In this document: positions 25,259 to 34,745 of the stretch, in pieces
Layout of the letters: every line of letters begins with the position of its first letter
Numbering within the stretch: position 1 is the stretch's first letter
Notes under the pieces: model-generated
Told to the model about the DNA's origin: nothing
Database searches by the model: none
The model's input: the letters and a program-made list of their open reading frames with translations, nothing else
NCBI RefSeq assembly: GCF_003112535.1
Contig: NZ_BEWA01000025.1
Span: 1-64,000, forward strand
Source of the DNA: Streptomyces rishiriensis
Lineage (GTDB): Bacteria; Actinomycetota; Actinomycetes; Streptomycetales; Streptomycetaceae
Direction: 5' to 3'
Length of the DNA: 64,000 bases
Program-made: the position numbers and the translations under genes

Positions 25259-25919
25259 GGTCGGGCGGGCCTCGGCATGGGTCGACAACGGGGAACTGCA
25301 TGGCAAAGGTAGAGACAACGCGCGCCAGGTGAAGTGGCCCCCGTCACTACGAACCCGTTTCGGCCCGGATTGTGAGAAGGCCCATGTGCCCGTGGCCTCG
25401 GCACACGGGCTCTGTCGCGAGTTCCGTGAAACCCGAGATGTCGCCGGGCGGGAGGAGCAGCGCGCGGCATTGACGGCCGCCGCGCCGATCGCCGTAACGG
25501 CGGCCCCGAGGATGAGGGCGAGGTGCGTCCAGGGACGGCCAGGCGGCGACGCTCTTTTGATCGGTGCCGCCGGTGTTGGTCGCCACATGCTGCGGTCACT
25601 ACGTCGCGTTACCGGACAAAAGCTGCGCCGAGGCGTCGTCGTCCAGGCCGAGCCGCTTCATGGTGGGGAAGGAGGCCGGGAAGGGGGCGAAGGACTCCGG
25701 CTGCGTGCTCACCGCTGCCTTCACCCTGCTCGTCGCCGCCCTCGCCTGAGCCCGCGGATCGGCCGTGCGCGTCGGCGGCGTACGCTCCCGGCCCTCGGGC
25801 GGGGGAGCGGCCCGCTGAGCTCCCGACATCCGGGAAGGCAGCTGCCGGCGCAGACGGTGCCGCCCGGCAAGCGACATGCCGGTCTTCGACTGGATGTCGT
25901 CTGCCGGGCCGAACCCGGC
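25259..25919. other. Stretch without an assignable gene
   Basis: On the minus strand one frame contains a hydrophobic run HLALILGAAVTAIGAAAVNA (about 25460-25520) after a basic stretch, which could be a tiny membrane peptide. On the plus strand there is a 61-codon frame (25564-25749) ending TAAFTLLVAALA. Neither has a good ribosome site or a family match. Confidence 0.4.
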
Positions 25920-26348
25920 CTAGAGGACGGCCACCGTGTCCGCGTCGCCGTACCTGAACCCGTCATTGTCGAAGTAGAAGACGGAGACCTTCACTTTGTC
26001 TCCCTTGTCGAAGTGCGAGCCAGCGGCCGGGCGCAGGGTCACCAGCGCGACATGGTCGTTGTAGTCGCACACCAGCTTGTCCTTCTTGACGGTGCCCGCA
26101 GCGATGGACTGGTCGTGAGGGCTGTGGTTGAGCGTCGTCGCGTTGGCCACGAGTTCGTGGTCCATGCCGACGTCACAGGAGTAGGTGACCTTCACCTGCA
26201 GGCCTGGAGTGTGCTGCGACACCGTGTCGATGGTCAGCAGGTTCGCCTTGGCCGCTGCTGAAGGCGCGGTCGCCAGGGCCCCGGCTCCGATCAGAAGAGC
26301 GGTTGCCGCGGTGCCGGCGAGGCGTCGTCGGAAAGTGGATGACGTCAT
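25920..26348 (-). CDS. Small secreted protein of unknown function
   Basis: A 142-residue exported protein. The signal peptide is FRRRLAGTAATALLIGAGAL followed by ATAPSAAAKA. The mature part (about 110 residues) is predicted to be all-beta, with VSQHTPGLQVKVTYSCDVGM, a pair of Cys (in YSCDV and LVCDYN) that could form one disulfide, and KVKVSVFYFDNDGFRYGD at the end. The ATG at 26348 is chosen for the signal peptide. It is an immunoglobulin-like or carbohydrate-binding type of architecture at most; no family is recognised. Confidence 0.72.
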   Translation of the reverse strand: MTSSTFRRRLAGTAATALLIGAGALATAPSAAAKANLLTIDTVSQHTPGLQVKVTYSCDVGMDHELVANATTLNHSPHDQSIAAGTVKKDKLVCDYNDHVALVTLRPAAGSHFDKGDKVKVSVFYFDNDGFRYGDADTVAVL

Positions 26349-27009
26349 CTGGGTTTGTTCCTTCCCCCTTGCACAGGTGCCCATGGTCAAGATGTGGAGA
26401 GTCTCCAACTGAGCGGGCAACTGCGTCGGTTGCTGTTCAGGTCGACCTGGATGCTACGTGAGCTTTGAGTGATTCCGGCATCAGATGGTGCGGCCCTGCT
26501 TCGTGAGGAATGCCGCATCCTGCCGGATGAACCACTCCCGGCTCGGCATCGTCCGTGACGGGCCCGTCTGACTCAAGAGGTCGCACGCGGCCCGCCGCTC
26601 GGACGGCCGACCGCGTGGGCTCCGGTTTCGGAGGCTGCCAGAGGCACCGTAATCGTCGTGGCAAGACGGTGTGAGCCGCGCGGTGATTACGGCGTAATCA
26701 CTCCGGGGCCCGCATGGTCGGGGTCGGCGCCGAGGCCGGGCTTCTGCCACCCTTGTGCCGGAGTGGTGCAGGGGGTCGGCTCGGCCTGTGCTGCGCACCG
26801 CGAGGGACGCAAGGTCGGCTACGCGGTCCTGGGCCCCACGGCCAAACCCTCACGCGCCTCCGGCACGTTCCGCCGCCACGTCCTCTGGCTCCGTCTTGTA
26901 GCCCTTGATCCGGCTTCGAGCGTGCGGGGCGTCTCACCAGTTCGTGCATGCTCGGTGGTGGCACGGCGGGACTTCGATCGTCGATCACGATCTGCGTGGT
27001 GGGGGACCG
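26349..27009. other. Intergenic stretch with one palindrome
   Basis: No convincing gene. The only strong structure is the 19-bp palindrome at 26684-26702. The right end runs into the IS5 transposase remnant. Confidence 0.5.
26684..26702. promoter_or_regulatory. Orphan palindrome
   Basis: GTGATTAC-GGC-GTAATCAC is a perfect 8-bp inverted repeat of operator size and is AT-rich for this genome. The flanking DNA holds no intact gene, so it may be the leftover operator of a lost regulator pair. Confidence 0.4.
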
Positions 27010-27300
27010 GGCGGGCGCAGCGGTCCTTGGCAGTCAGCAGGTCACCGGCCTCAGTTCGGAGCTGATCGTCGAACTTGTAGCGGAGATCGGCCAGTTGTGG
27101 CACGAGCGGCACCAGGCTGCACTTGCCTCGCGTCCTCGCGGGCGAGCAGTCGGGGCCGGTCACCGATACGCGTGCGATCGGTGAAGTGACGGCCGCTGCT
27201 GGCCCAGCGATGCTGCACTGTCGTTCCTGGCCTTCGATTCCGCACGCTCGCCGAGGTGCTTGACGCGTGCCACGCCTCCCGCGCCCACAGCGCCCCGCCG
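27010..27300 (+). pseudogene. IS5-family transposase with a large internal deletion
   Basis: The N-terminus reads TGLSSELIVELVAEIGQLWH, then ERHQAALASRPRGRAVGAGH. About 30 residues later in relatives comes TRAIGEV, which here follows directly. After a one-base slip near 27186 it continues as PLLAQRCCTVVPGLRFRTLA and EVLDACHAS, then loses similarity. So the gene has an internal deletion of roughly 90 bp, a frameshift and no C-terminus. It belongs to the same subgroup as the transposase at 51795-52410. Confidence 0.75.
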
Positions 27301-27436
27301 ACCCCGCGCGCCGGACCAGACAGGCGGGGGAGAGCCGTACTCGGGGTAGATACTGGAGGTGCCCGATGGCCTGCACCGCTGAAGGACGCAGGCGTCGTGG
27401 CGCTGTCACCGGCGGCGACCGGAAGGACCAGTCGGC

Positions 27437-28153
27437 ATGGCACGTACGCGTGCGGAGGCGAGTACCAGGCATCCCCGGCACGAACGCAGGGGCGAAGTGC
27501 GGCTGCCCGCGGTCGTCGCGACGCTCGCCGCGATCGCCCTGTACCTGTTCCTGCCGCAACGGCTGCTGGTCGCTCCGCGCTATGTGCTGCCCGCCCTGGA
27601 GTGCCTGCTGCTCGTTCCGCTGATCGCGATCAACCCGAAGCGTCTGACCCGGCAGACGAAGGCGTTCCGGGTGCTTTCCCTCACGCTCGTGGCGGTCATC
27701 GCCGTCAGCAATCTGGTGGCGCTGGTCATCCTGATCCACGAGCTGGTGTACGCCGGGGTGAAGGACGGCCGGTCCTTGCTGGTGGCGGCCCTGCAGGTGT
27801 GGCTCACCAACATCATCGTCTTCGGCCTGGCCTACTGGGAGCTGGACCGCGGCGGCCCGGTCAGCCGCACCCAGGTGCCCCGCTCGGCGCTGCCCCTGGC
27901 GGATTTCCGTTTCTCGCAGGACGAGAATGACGACGCCGTCCAGGAAGTGGCCGACGGCGCCAGCGGCACGTCGGACTGGGTCCCCACCCTCGTGGACTAC
28001 CTCTACGTGTCCGTCACGAACTCCACGGCGTTCAGCCCGACCGACACGATGCCGCTGTCGACCCGAGCGAAGCTCCTGATGAGCGTCCAGAGCGTCGCCG
28101 CTCTGTGCACCTCGCTCCTCGTGATCGCCCGGGCCGTCAGCATCCTGCACTGA
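27437..28153 (+). CDS. Membrane protein, DUF1345-like
   Basis: A 238-residue integral membrane protein with about five helices (for example VVATLAAIALYLFLPQRLLV and VLSLTLVAVIAVSNLVALVI) and a long loop after helix four. The segment YLYVSVTNSTAFSPTDTMPL before the last helices is the characteristic part of this family, and resembles the pore-loop region of ion channels. AAGGA lies 12 bp before the ATG. It is a single gene. Its function is unknown. Confidence 0.8.
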   Translation: MARTRAEASTRHPRHERRGEVRLPAVVATLAAIALYLFLPQRLLVAPRYVLPALECLLLVPLIAINPKRLTRQTKAFRVLSLTLVAVIAVSNLVALVILIHELVYAGVKDGRSLLVAALQVWLTNIIVFGLAYWELDRGGPVSRTQVPRSALPLADFRFSQDENDDAVQEVADGASGTSDWVPTLVDYLYVSVTNSTAFSPTDTMPLSTRAKLLMSVQSVAALCTSLLVIARAVSILH

Positions 28154-28289
28154 CCGGCCGCGTGGCGGTGATATCCAGCGGGGCCGGCCGTGGCGATCGC
28201 CGATGGCCACGTACTGTCGCACGAACCTGACGTTGCGCCAGGTGGCGCCGTTGTCCGGGATCTCGAAGTCGGCCGCGGACCGGATCCTG

Positions 28290-28690
28290 GACCATCTCAG
28301 CGCTGGGCACACCGAAATGCAGATCGCCGTCGATGCCCGGGGGCAGGGTGACCCACTCGCGCAGAAGCTGCCGCGTCGATTCGCCGGTGGCTCGGCGTGC
28401 GACTTCGCCGACCAGGAAGCCGAAGGTGAACGGTGGTACCCGGTCTTGGTCCCGGAGCGCCCCTGCGGCTCGGCGTCGGCGAGATCGCGCTGCAGACCCG
28501 CGGCCAGTCGGTGAGAACGGCAGGCCGATGCATCGCGGCATGGCCGACGCTCCGACCGAGTGTGTCAGCACGTTTCGAAGAGTCGCACTCTCCTTCCCGT
28601 GGGCACCGAACTCCGGCCACAGGTCGACCACTGGTGTGCCGTATCCGACCGCTCCTAGTGAGGGTGTGATCGTCACCGCTTCGGCCATGT
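28290..28690 (-). pseudogene. Serine hydrolase (beta-lactamase family), internal fragment
   Basis: YGTPVVDLWPEFGAHGKESA then TLRNVLTHSVG, and, after a frame slip, FTFGFLVGEVARRATGES, LREWVTLPPG and DLHFGVP correspond to the middle of class C-type esterases. The Ser-x-x-Lys start and the C-terminal motif are missing. It begins within a few bases of the PPOX gene stop, so an insertion or deletion fused the two. It belongs to the same superfamily as the relic at 1-616. Confidence 0.7.
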
Positions 28691-29194
28691 GTAGCGGGTC
28701 TCGCTGAACGTCGGTAGCTTGCCGAAAGCGAATCCCACCGTCGGATCGATTCGATACAGCCTGACGTCACCGACGATGACGGCCTCGCCCAACCCGTACC
28801 AGGTGCCCTCAGGGCTGGTCAGATGTGTGCCGTACTTTCGCTCGAAGTCCGCAGCAGCCTGTTCACGCTCGGAGCGCCCATCCACTGTGTGTGCGGCGCC
28901 CTCGATGACGACGTCCACACCGGTCAAAGCATTCGTGCCGGTCGTCAGCACACAGCGGGGATTGCGCTCGAGATTTCGCGCCTTGCGCTCTTGGCCGCCT
29001 GTGGTGAAGCACATTCCGCCCAGACTCCAAGCAGCCAACAGCGGTGTCACGTGCGGTCGCCCGTCAAGCCGCACCGTGGAAAGCCAGAACACCTCCGCCT
29101 CAGCCAGGACCGCCAAGGCCGACCCCCACGGCGTCGCTCGCGCGCTTGGGGACGAGAAGGGTCCCAGCAAGACATCTGGTTCGCTGTTCAACAT
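28673..29194 (-). CDS. Pyridoxamine 5'-phosphate oxidase-family flavoprotein
   Basis: A 173-residue split-barrel protein of the PPOX/F420-dependent reductase superfamily. Characteristic segments are AEVFWLSTVRLDGRPHVTPL, ERKARNLERNPRCVLTTG and VDVVIEGAAHTV, ending FSETRYTWPKR. Such proteins bind FMN or F420 and reduce small molecules, and this one has the Trp-rich ending of the F420-type group. The ATG at 29194 has GGGGA upstream; a TTG four codons earlier is less likely. It is a single gene. Confidence 0.85.
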   Translation of the reverse strand: MLNSEPDVLLGPFSSPSARATPWGSALAVLAEAEVFWLSTVRLDGRPHVTPLLAAWSLGGMCFTTGGQERKARNLERNPRCVLTTGTNALTGVDVVIEGAAHTVDGRSEREQAAADFERKYGTHLTSPEGTWYGLGEAVIVGDVRLYRIDPTVGFAFGKLPTFSETRYTWPKR

Positions 29195-29467
29195 TTGCGT
29201 CCCCAATCATGCATGTTCCGCCATGGGCACCGGTGAGCCAGCGCCATCCAGCCGACCCGTCATGCTCTCGGACAGGTCTTACGCGCCGTGTTGGTGATGA
29301 CCTGAGTTCGCCGAGAAACTCATCGGTCCGAGCGCACCGGGAGGCTGTAAGCGTCGCCCAGCAGTTGCGGTGGGGCCGGGACAGACACGCTCAGTTGATC
29401 TCCCCGTCCCTCCAGGTGCTGACTTGGGACGGAGCGTCAGACCCAGGGCCGGGCCACGCTCTTACGC

Positions 29468-30073
29468 TCAGACGCCGGGACGGATGCCGTTCCAGCCGCG
29501 TTCGAGGAGGTCGAAGGCGCGGCTGACCCTCTCGTGGCGGTCGGCACGGCCTCGGGCGGCGCGGGGCGCTTCAAGGGCGAAGTGGGCGAGCGCCGCGCAG
29601 TCCGGATCGTCAGCGGGAACTCCGGTCGCCTCGGCGATGGCACGCGCGAGCGCGCTTTCGTGGCGCAGCCACATGTTCTGGGCGTAGTCGCGTAGGGCGG
29701 GGGTGCCCTCCACGAGTTCGGCGAAGTCGGCGAACTCCGCGTCTCCGCCCCGGGCCTCGACCCGGTATCGGAGTGCGTGCTCGCGCAGGGCGGCCACGAC
29801 GGACTGGCCTTGGCGCCGCTCGCGCACGGCGGTGAGCAGCAGGGTTTCCTGTTCCGCGTCCTCGTCGAAGACGAGCGCCTCTTTCACGGGGAAGTGCTTG
29901 AACAACGTGGTGGTGGACACGTCCGCGGCATCGGCGATGTCCCGGATGCCGACCTGGTCGTAGCCGCGCTCGAGGAAGAGGCGCAGGGCGGCCTCGGCCA
30001 GGGCCTGCCGGGTGGCGGCCTTCTTGCGCTCGCGGCGCCCCATCGGTTCGCGCCCAGCAGTCGTCTCGTTCAC
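29468..30073 (-). CDS. TetR-family regulator
   Basis: A 201-residue TetR protein. The helix-turn-helix is YDQVGIRDIADAADVSTTTL followed by FKHFPVKEALVF. The C-terminal domain is of the common TetR_C type with no recognisable ligand. The GTG at 30073 begins MNETTAGREPMGRRERKKAA; an ATG ten codons in is possible. It is divergent from the TetX-like monooxygenase, as in many tetracycline- or flavonoid-responsive pairs. Repeats lie in the gap between them. Confidence 0.88.
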   Translation of the reverse strand: MNETTAGREPMGRRERKKAATRQALAEAALRLFLERGYDQVGIRDIADAADVSTTTLFKHFPVKEALVFDEDAEQETLLLTAVRERRQGQSVVAALREHALRYRVEARGGDAEFADFAELVEGTPALRDYAQNMWLRHESALARAIAEATGVPADDPDCAALAHFALEAPRAARGRADRHERVSRAFDLLERGWNGIRPGV

Positions 30074-30099
30074 GCTTCAACCCTACTCTCTTGGTTACA

Positions 30100-30114
30100 C
30101 AACTCCAAAAGTTG
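30100..30114. promoter_or_regulatory. Candidate TetR operator
   Basis: CAACT-N5-AGTTG, embedded in TTGG-N10-CCAA, lies about 27 bp upstream of the TetR start and about 95 bp before the monooxygenase. It is AT-rich compared with its surroundings. Confidence 0.45.
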
Positions 30115-30209
30115 GGTTGTTGCACTTTTTTGCCGAGGGTGGTCTTCTGAAAGCGCCGGCCGCGGCCCAACCGCGGTCAGCCGAGCCTCTCCTTCGACTG
30201 AGCACACCC

Positions 30210-31381
30210 ATGAGCACACCCACGAGCGGAGCATCGCCATCCACACACCCGCCGCACCCCGCATCGCGATCATCGGCGCCGGTCCCGGCGGCCTGATCTG
30301 CGCCCGCATCCTCCAGCGGCACGGCATCATCGCCACCGTCTACGACCTGGACGCCTCCGCGACGGCCCGCAACCAGGGCGGCACCCTCGACATGCACCCC
30401 GACTCCGGCCAGGACGCCCTGCGCGAGGCCGGACTGCTGGACGAGTTCCTGGCGCTGGCCCGCCCCGAAGGTCAGCAGATGCGCCTGGTCAGCCGCGACG
30501 GACGCCTCCTGGTCGACGCCGTGCCACCCGAGGCCGACACGGACGGCAACCCGGAAATCGACCGGAGCCAGTTGCGCGACCTCCTGCTGAACGCCCTGAC
30601 GCCCGGTACCGTCCGCTGGAACCATAAGCTCACGCACGCAGAACCCCTCACCGACGGCGTCCACCGCCTGCACTTCGCGGACGGCGCCGGCACCGAGGCC
30701 GATCTCGTCGTCGGAGCCGACGGCGCCTGGTCGAAGGTCCGTCGCCTGCTGTCCGGCGCGATACCCATCTACACCGGTGTCACCTTCGTCGAATCCGGCC
30801 TCGACCACGCGGACACCCGCCACCGCACACTTGCCGAACTCACCGGCGACGGCACGATGATGGCCCTCGACGACAATCGCGGCTTCATTGCCCAGCGCAA
30901 CAGCCGCCAGCACATACGCGTCTACATCGGCATGCGCACCGATGAGCACTGGTACCAGAGGCCCGGCGTCGACCTGTCCGATGACCGCGCCGTTCGCGAA
31001 GCACTCCTCAAGGAGTTCACCGGCTGGAACCTCGACCTGCTCGGCTTCATCACCGACACTGACCGCGGGTACATCAACCGGCCCCTGTACGCCCTGCCCG
31101 TGCCCCACACCTGGCAGCACAAGCCCGGCATCACCCTCCTCGGTGACGCCGCGCACCTGATGTCCCCCTTCTCCGGCATGGGCGCCAACCTCGCCATGCT
31201 CGACGGCGCCGACCTCGCCCGGGCCCTCATCACCCACACCACCACCGACGAGGCCGTCCGCGCCTACGAGGCCCTGATGCTGCCCCGATCAGCGGAAGCA
31301 GCCGAAGGTGCCGCCGAGGGAATCGACAGCGCCTTCGCACCCGACAGCGCCAGCCAAGTCCTTGCACACATGTCCCGTTGA
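30210..31381 (+). CDS. TetX-like FAD-dependent monooxygenase, start disrupted
   Basis: An aromatic-ring hydroxylase of the TetX/PHBH class, about 380 residues. It has the FAD motif IAIIGAGPGGLICARIL, the DG motif LVVGADGAWSKVRRLL, and the GD motif LLGDAAHLMSPFSGMGANLA. The coding frame has no ATG, GTG, TTG or CTG from 30101 to the first conserved residues at about 30260. The likely start, ATG 30210 (M-S-T-P-T-S), is one base out of frame, so about one base is missing between 30213 and 30240. This is either a sequencing error or an inactivating mutation; the rest is intact. Confidence 0.82.
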
Positions 31382-31686
31382 ACCGCTGACAACACGAGAG
31401 TCGTCAGCCCCTCTACAGGCCGTATGTCCCTCAATCGATCATTCAGGCTGCGGCCTGCGCAGATGACCGCGCGGGCCGGCGGGACGTGGTGGTGACGGAT
31501 TGACGGACGGACCCGGCGACGGCCAGGTGGACGGGCGGACAGCGCACAGTCGGCGTAACGGCCCTTGTGACACCGGTGACGGGACCGCGACAGAAAACCT
31601 ACAACTGTGAGCGGGCCTGCCCGGTCTCGCATTGCGTGGACGGCGACGACCGGCCGTCCCGCCGAGACACCAACAGGGGGAACACC
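31382..31686. other. Intergenic promoter region
   Basis: No gene is apparent. It carries the GGGGGAAC ribosome site of the next gene at its right end and no palindrome long enough to call. Confidence 0.5.
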
Positions 31687-32127
31687 ATGAAGTCGATCCG
31701 CCGTAAGGCAGCCACCGCCGGCGCGCTTGCCGTTCTGGCTCTGGGCGGCACGCTCGCCGCGACCGCACCGGCTTCGGCTGCCACTGCCCGCGCGTACAAC
31801 GGAGCGTGTGGCAAGGGGTACGAGGTCTTCACGTCGACTCCGATCAGGTCGTCGCAGACCACGGTGGCCGCCACCACGTACGTGGCCTACAGCTCTGCGG
31901 ACAAGCAGTGGTGCGCGGTCACGGTGCGCAACAAGCCCGGCGCCCGCGTGTTCATGGAGGTCACGCTGGACACCTGGCCGACCAGCAGCAACCCGGCGAG
32001 GGATGCCGGCTCCTACACGACCTTCGCCGGCCCGGTGTACAAGGACCTCCCCGAGCCCGGCCGGTGCATGACCTGGAGCGGTTCGATCGACATCTACTAC
32101 AACTCGGACAGGGGCCTTTGCCCCTGA
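31687..32127 (+). CDS. Secreted spore-associated-protein-like (SapA-type) protein
   Basis: A 146-residue exported protein. The signal peptide is RRKAATAGALAVLALGGTLA followed by ATAPASAA. The mature domain has YNGACGKGYEVFTSTPI near its start, WCAVTVRNKPGARVF, and YTTFAGPVYKDLPEPGRCMT with WSGSIDIYY. This is the four-Cys pattern of Streptomyces spore-associated protein A and related small secreted proteins. GGGGG lies 5-10 bp before the ATG. Its role in spore surface or extracellular matrix is by family only. Confidence 0.8.
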   Translation: MKSIRRKAATAGALAVLALGGTLAATAPASAATARAYNGACGKGYEVFTSTPIRSSQTTVAATTYVAYSSADKQWCAVTVRNKPGARVFMEVTLDTWPTSSNPARDAGSYTTFAGPVYKDLPEPGRCMTWSGSIDIYYNSDRGLCP

Positions 32128-32325
32128 CCAACGGTAACGGCTGCGGGCGGGGCCGACCCCCGGCTCGGCCCCACCGGCAGCCCCCGCAGCGGGAACACCG
32201 TCCGCCGGGCCGCGAACTGCCTCCCGTGGCTGCGCAGTGCCCAGCCGTCGAAGTAGCGGTGGACAGTGACCTCGCCGAGCGGGCCAGCTGATCTGCGAGG
32301 TGCTCGGCGAGGCTGCGGGGTCCGC

Positions 32326-32673
32326 TCAGGCGGGGAGGAAGAACCCGGTGATGTCGGCGAGCCGGCCGTCGCGGTGCAGCGCGGTGCTCACGCCTGACAT
32401 GGCGGGTTCGCCGTGCTCGCCGAGCTGGGTCCACCGTGCGAGCGACCGGTCGTGGTGGTCGAATACCTGGTCGATGCGGAACCGGTGACCGGGGAAGGCT
32501 CCGGCGAATCCGGTCATGTAGGCGGCCAGCTCGGTCAGTCCGCCGACCTCCGTGCCAGGGTCCCGGTAGGCGACGTCGTTGACCGCGACCGCGTCGAGTG
32601 CGGCGAGCCGCTCGCCGGGCTCGGCCGACCAGCACGCGGCATGGTTCTCCCAGAGCTGCTGTGCGTCACTCAT
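32326..32673 (-). CDS. SnoaL-like (NTF2-fold) protein
   Basis: A 115-residue NTF2-fold protein. LWENHAACWSAEPGERLAAL forms the first helices. DVAYRDPGTEVGGLTELAAY and the strands HRFRIDQVFDHHDRSLARWT follow. The fold serves polyketide cyclases, dehydratases and hydrolases. Its ATG overlaps the stop of the TetR gene upstream (ATGA), so they were co-translated. The truncation of that regulator may leave this gene without its control. The substrate is unknown. Confidence 0.85.
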   Translation of the reverse strand: MSDAQQLWENHAACWSAEPGERLAALDAVAVNDVAYRDPGTEVGGLTELAAYMTGFAGAFPGHRFRIDQVFDHHDRSLARWTQLGEHGEPAMSGVSTALHRDGRLADITGFFLPA

Positions 32674-33146
32674 CGCTGTCCCCCTTTCTCGGGGGCGATC
32701 GACGCCATCGCGCCGCCGGTGATCGTGTGCAGTTTCGTGACGGGTGTGCCGGCCCTGACCAGTACCAACAGGCCTTGATAGAGCGCCAGCAGGTGGGCTG
32801 CCGACACCTCGACGTTCAGATCCGCCGAGAGCAGGCCGAGGGCGCGGCCGCGCGTCAGGGCTTCGGTGAAGCCTGACTCGATCGTCTCCAGCCCTCGGCG
32901 TACTCCGGCGGCGGCCTGCGGAACGGTGAAGGACTCCACGGCGGTGTTGGTGAGCAGACAGCCCGGATCGGGCTCGGGGCCGGCCTGGAACGCCGAGGTG
33001 AAGAACGACCGGATGCCCGCCACGGGGTCTGTCGACTCCAGGAGATGGACTCGTACCCGGCCCTGGACCACCTGCTCGTTGTAGGCGTCCAGGGCGGCGC
33101 GGAACAGACCGTCCTTGCTTTCGAAGGCCCGGTACAGGCTGCCCAC
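32670..33146 (-). pseudogene. TetR-family regulator lacking most of its DNA-binding domain
   Basis: The frame starts V-G-S-L-Y-R-A-F-E-S-K-D-G-L-F, which is the end of the recognition helix. The rest of the family continues as AGIRSFFTSAFQAGPEPDPG, CLLTNTAVESF and a typical C-terminal helix bundle. The 40-45 residues before it are absent, and an in-frame TGA is just upstream. A possible out-of-frame continuation (LMAVS) precedes it. It cannot bind DNA in this form. It is upstream of, and coupled to, the SnoaL gene. Confidence 0.75.
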
Positions 33147-33193
33147 TGACGGCCATCAGCCTCTCCACGACGGACGGCTTCCCGAACGTCGGC

Positions 33194-34630
33194 TCAGCGG
33201 GGTTCGCCGAACCAGCGGTGGAGCGCCGGTTCCAGCTCATCCGCGCCTGCCCAGCACACGTAGCCGTCCGGCCGGATGAGCATCGGCTCGGTGTCGGCGC
33301 CCTCGCCCACCCGGTCCACCCGGTCCGACCAGGGGCCGGCGACCTTGGAGAACGCGTCGGCCGGGTCCAGCAGGATGCCGTGCCCGGACCGCAGCAGTTC
33401 GTGCATCCGGGCCGGGCCGAGGTCCAGGTCCGGTGCGGGCCGGCCTACGAGCGGATGGGTTTCGGTGCCCGGCATCGGGTAGCGGATGGCCATCCCGGAC
33501 ATCAGGTCGGCGAGGTAGTGCTGGACGTCCGGCAGTTGGGCCATGTCCGTGAAGATCTCCCGGGCGGCCAGCACGTCCGGATCGCGGGTGCCGGTCCAGT
33601 CCATCAGCAGGCTCTGTGCCCGGACGTTGCGCAATACGGCGGCCCCGGCCGGATGGCGTTCCGCGTGGTAGGTGTCGAGCAGGTTCTTTGGCGCCCAGCC
33701 GTTCACGGCGGCGCCGAGCTTCCAGCCGAGGTTGAGCGCGTCCTGCATCCCGGTGTTCATGCCCTGCGCGCCGAGCGGAAGGTGGACATGCGCGGCATCG
33801 CCCGCCAGGAACACCCTCCCGTGCCGGTACTGCTCGACCTGCCGTGACGCGTTGGTGATACGGCGGGCGTAGCGCAGTTCGAGCAGATGCACCTTCGTTC
33901 CGAACACGGTGCTCAGACCCTGGCGGATTTCGTCCTCGGTGACGGGGATCTCCCTCGGCAGTGACCGGCCCGGCCCGCCGAGGACCAGCCGGAGCAGCTG
34001 CCTGCCCTGCGGATCGGTGCCGAGCGGGAACAGTGCCGCCCAGTGCCCGTCCTCGTTCCAGGTGTGCGACGTCGATGGACTGACGCCGCTCAGCCGCACG
34101 TCGGCGGCGGTGATCGTCAACGTGCCGGGCTGACCGGGGAACCCGGCCCGCAGGAGCGACCGTACGGTGCTGTGGGCTCCGTCGGCGGCGACGAGGTGAC
34201 GGGAGCGCAGGGTGGCGCCGTTGGCGAACGTCGCGGTGACCCCTTTGTCGTCCTGGGCGAGGCCGACCAGTTCATGGTCCCTGCGGGCGTGGAGGCCCTG
34301 CGCGGCGAGATGCTGCTCGAAGAATCCCTCGATCGCCACCTGCGGCACGGACCGCCAAGGCAGACTGTGCCGGTTGGAGTGGGGCGGGAGCGGGATACCG
34401 GCGAAGTGGCCAGTGGTGACGGGGTGATCTCCGGTGGCCAGCAAGGGCTCCAGCAGCCCTCGTTGGTCGAGCGCCTCCAGTGTGCGGGACTGCACGCCGC
34501 CCGCCTTGGACAGGTCGCTGCGCTGCGACAGCTTGTCGACCAGCACGGTCGACACCTCCGCCATCAGCAGCTCGTTGGCCAGCGTCATTCCGGTCGGGCC
34601 GGCGCCGACGATGAGCACATCGGTGTCCAT
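33194..34630 (-). CDS. FAD-dependent aromatic monooxygenase (PgaE/MHPB-type)
   Basis: A 478-residue class A flavoprotein monooxygenase. It has GAGPTG at residues 9-14 in VLIVGAGPTGMTLANEL, the DG motif LVAADGAHSTVRSLL, and GDAAHVHLPLGAQGMNTGMQ. A C-terminal thioredoxin-like domain (GHGILLDPADAFSKVAGPW) is degenerate. The family hydroxylates polyketide or simple aromatic rings, or inactivates antibiotics such as rifamycin. It is divergent from the AsnC regulator at 34746. Confidence 0.92.
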   Translation of the reverse strand: MDTDVLIVGAGPTGMTLANELLMAEVSTVLVDKLSQRSDLSKAGGVQSRTLEALDQRGLLEPLLATGDHPVTTGHFAGIPLPPHSNRHSLPWRSVPQVAIEGFFEQHLAAQGLHARRDHELVGLAQDDKGVTATFANGATLRSRHLVAADGAHSTVRSLLRAGFPGQPGTLTITAADVRLSGVSPSTSHTWNEDGHWAALFPLGTDPQGRQLLRLVLGGPGRSLPREIPVTEDEIRQGLSTVFGTKVHLLELRYARRITNASRQVEQYRHGRVFLAGDAAHVHLPLGAQGMNTGMQDALNLGWKLGAAVNGWAPKNLLDTYHAERHPAGAAVLRNVRAQSLLMDWTGTRDPDVLAAREIFTDMAQLPDVQHYLADLMSGMAIRYPMPGTETHPLVGRPAPDLDLGPARMHELLRSGHGILLDPADAFSKVAGPWSDRVDRVGEGADTEPMLIRPDGYVCWAGADELEPALHRWFGEPR

Positions 34631-34645
34631 GGGTCTCCTGTGGGC

Positions 34646-34663
34646 TGTGTCGAACGGGACACA
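34646..34663. promoter_or_regulatory. Candidate operator in the monooxygenase/AsnC gap
   Basis: TGTGTC-N6-GACACA is a perfect inverted repeat 16 bp upstream of the monooxygenase ATG, nested in a wider CCTGTG/CACAGG repeat. An AsnC-type regulator could bind it. Confidence 0.5.
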
Positions 34664-34745
34664 GGCAACGCTCCGTCGGCCGAGCCGTCCGAGCCAGAAA
34701 CCGGCGTCATTGCGTTGGTATCTGACACTGTCTAGCCTTGGCTCG

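Noticed and set aside
26338..26349. Palindrome GATGACGTCATC at the start of the secreted-protein gene
   Set aside because: It is made by the first codons (ATG ACG TCA TCC) and lies inside the coding region; too short to call a site.
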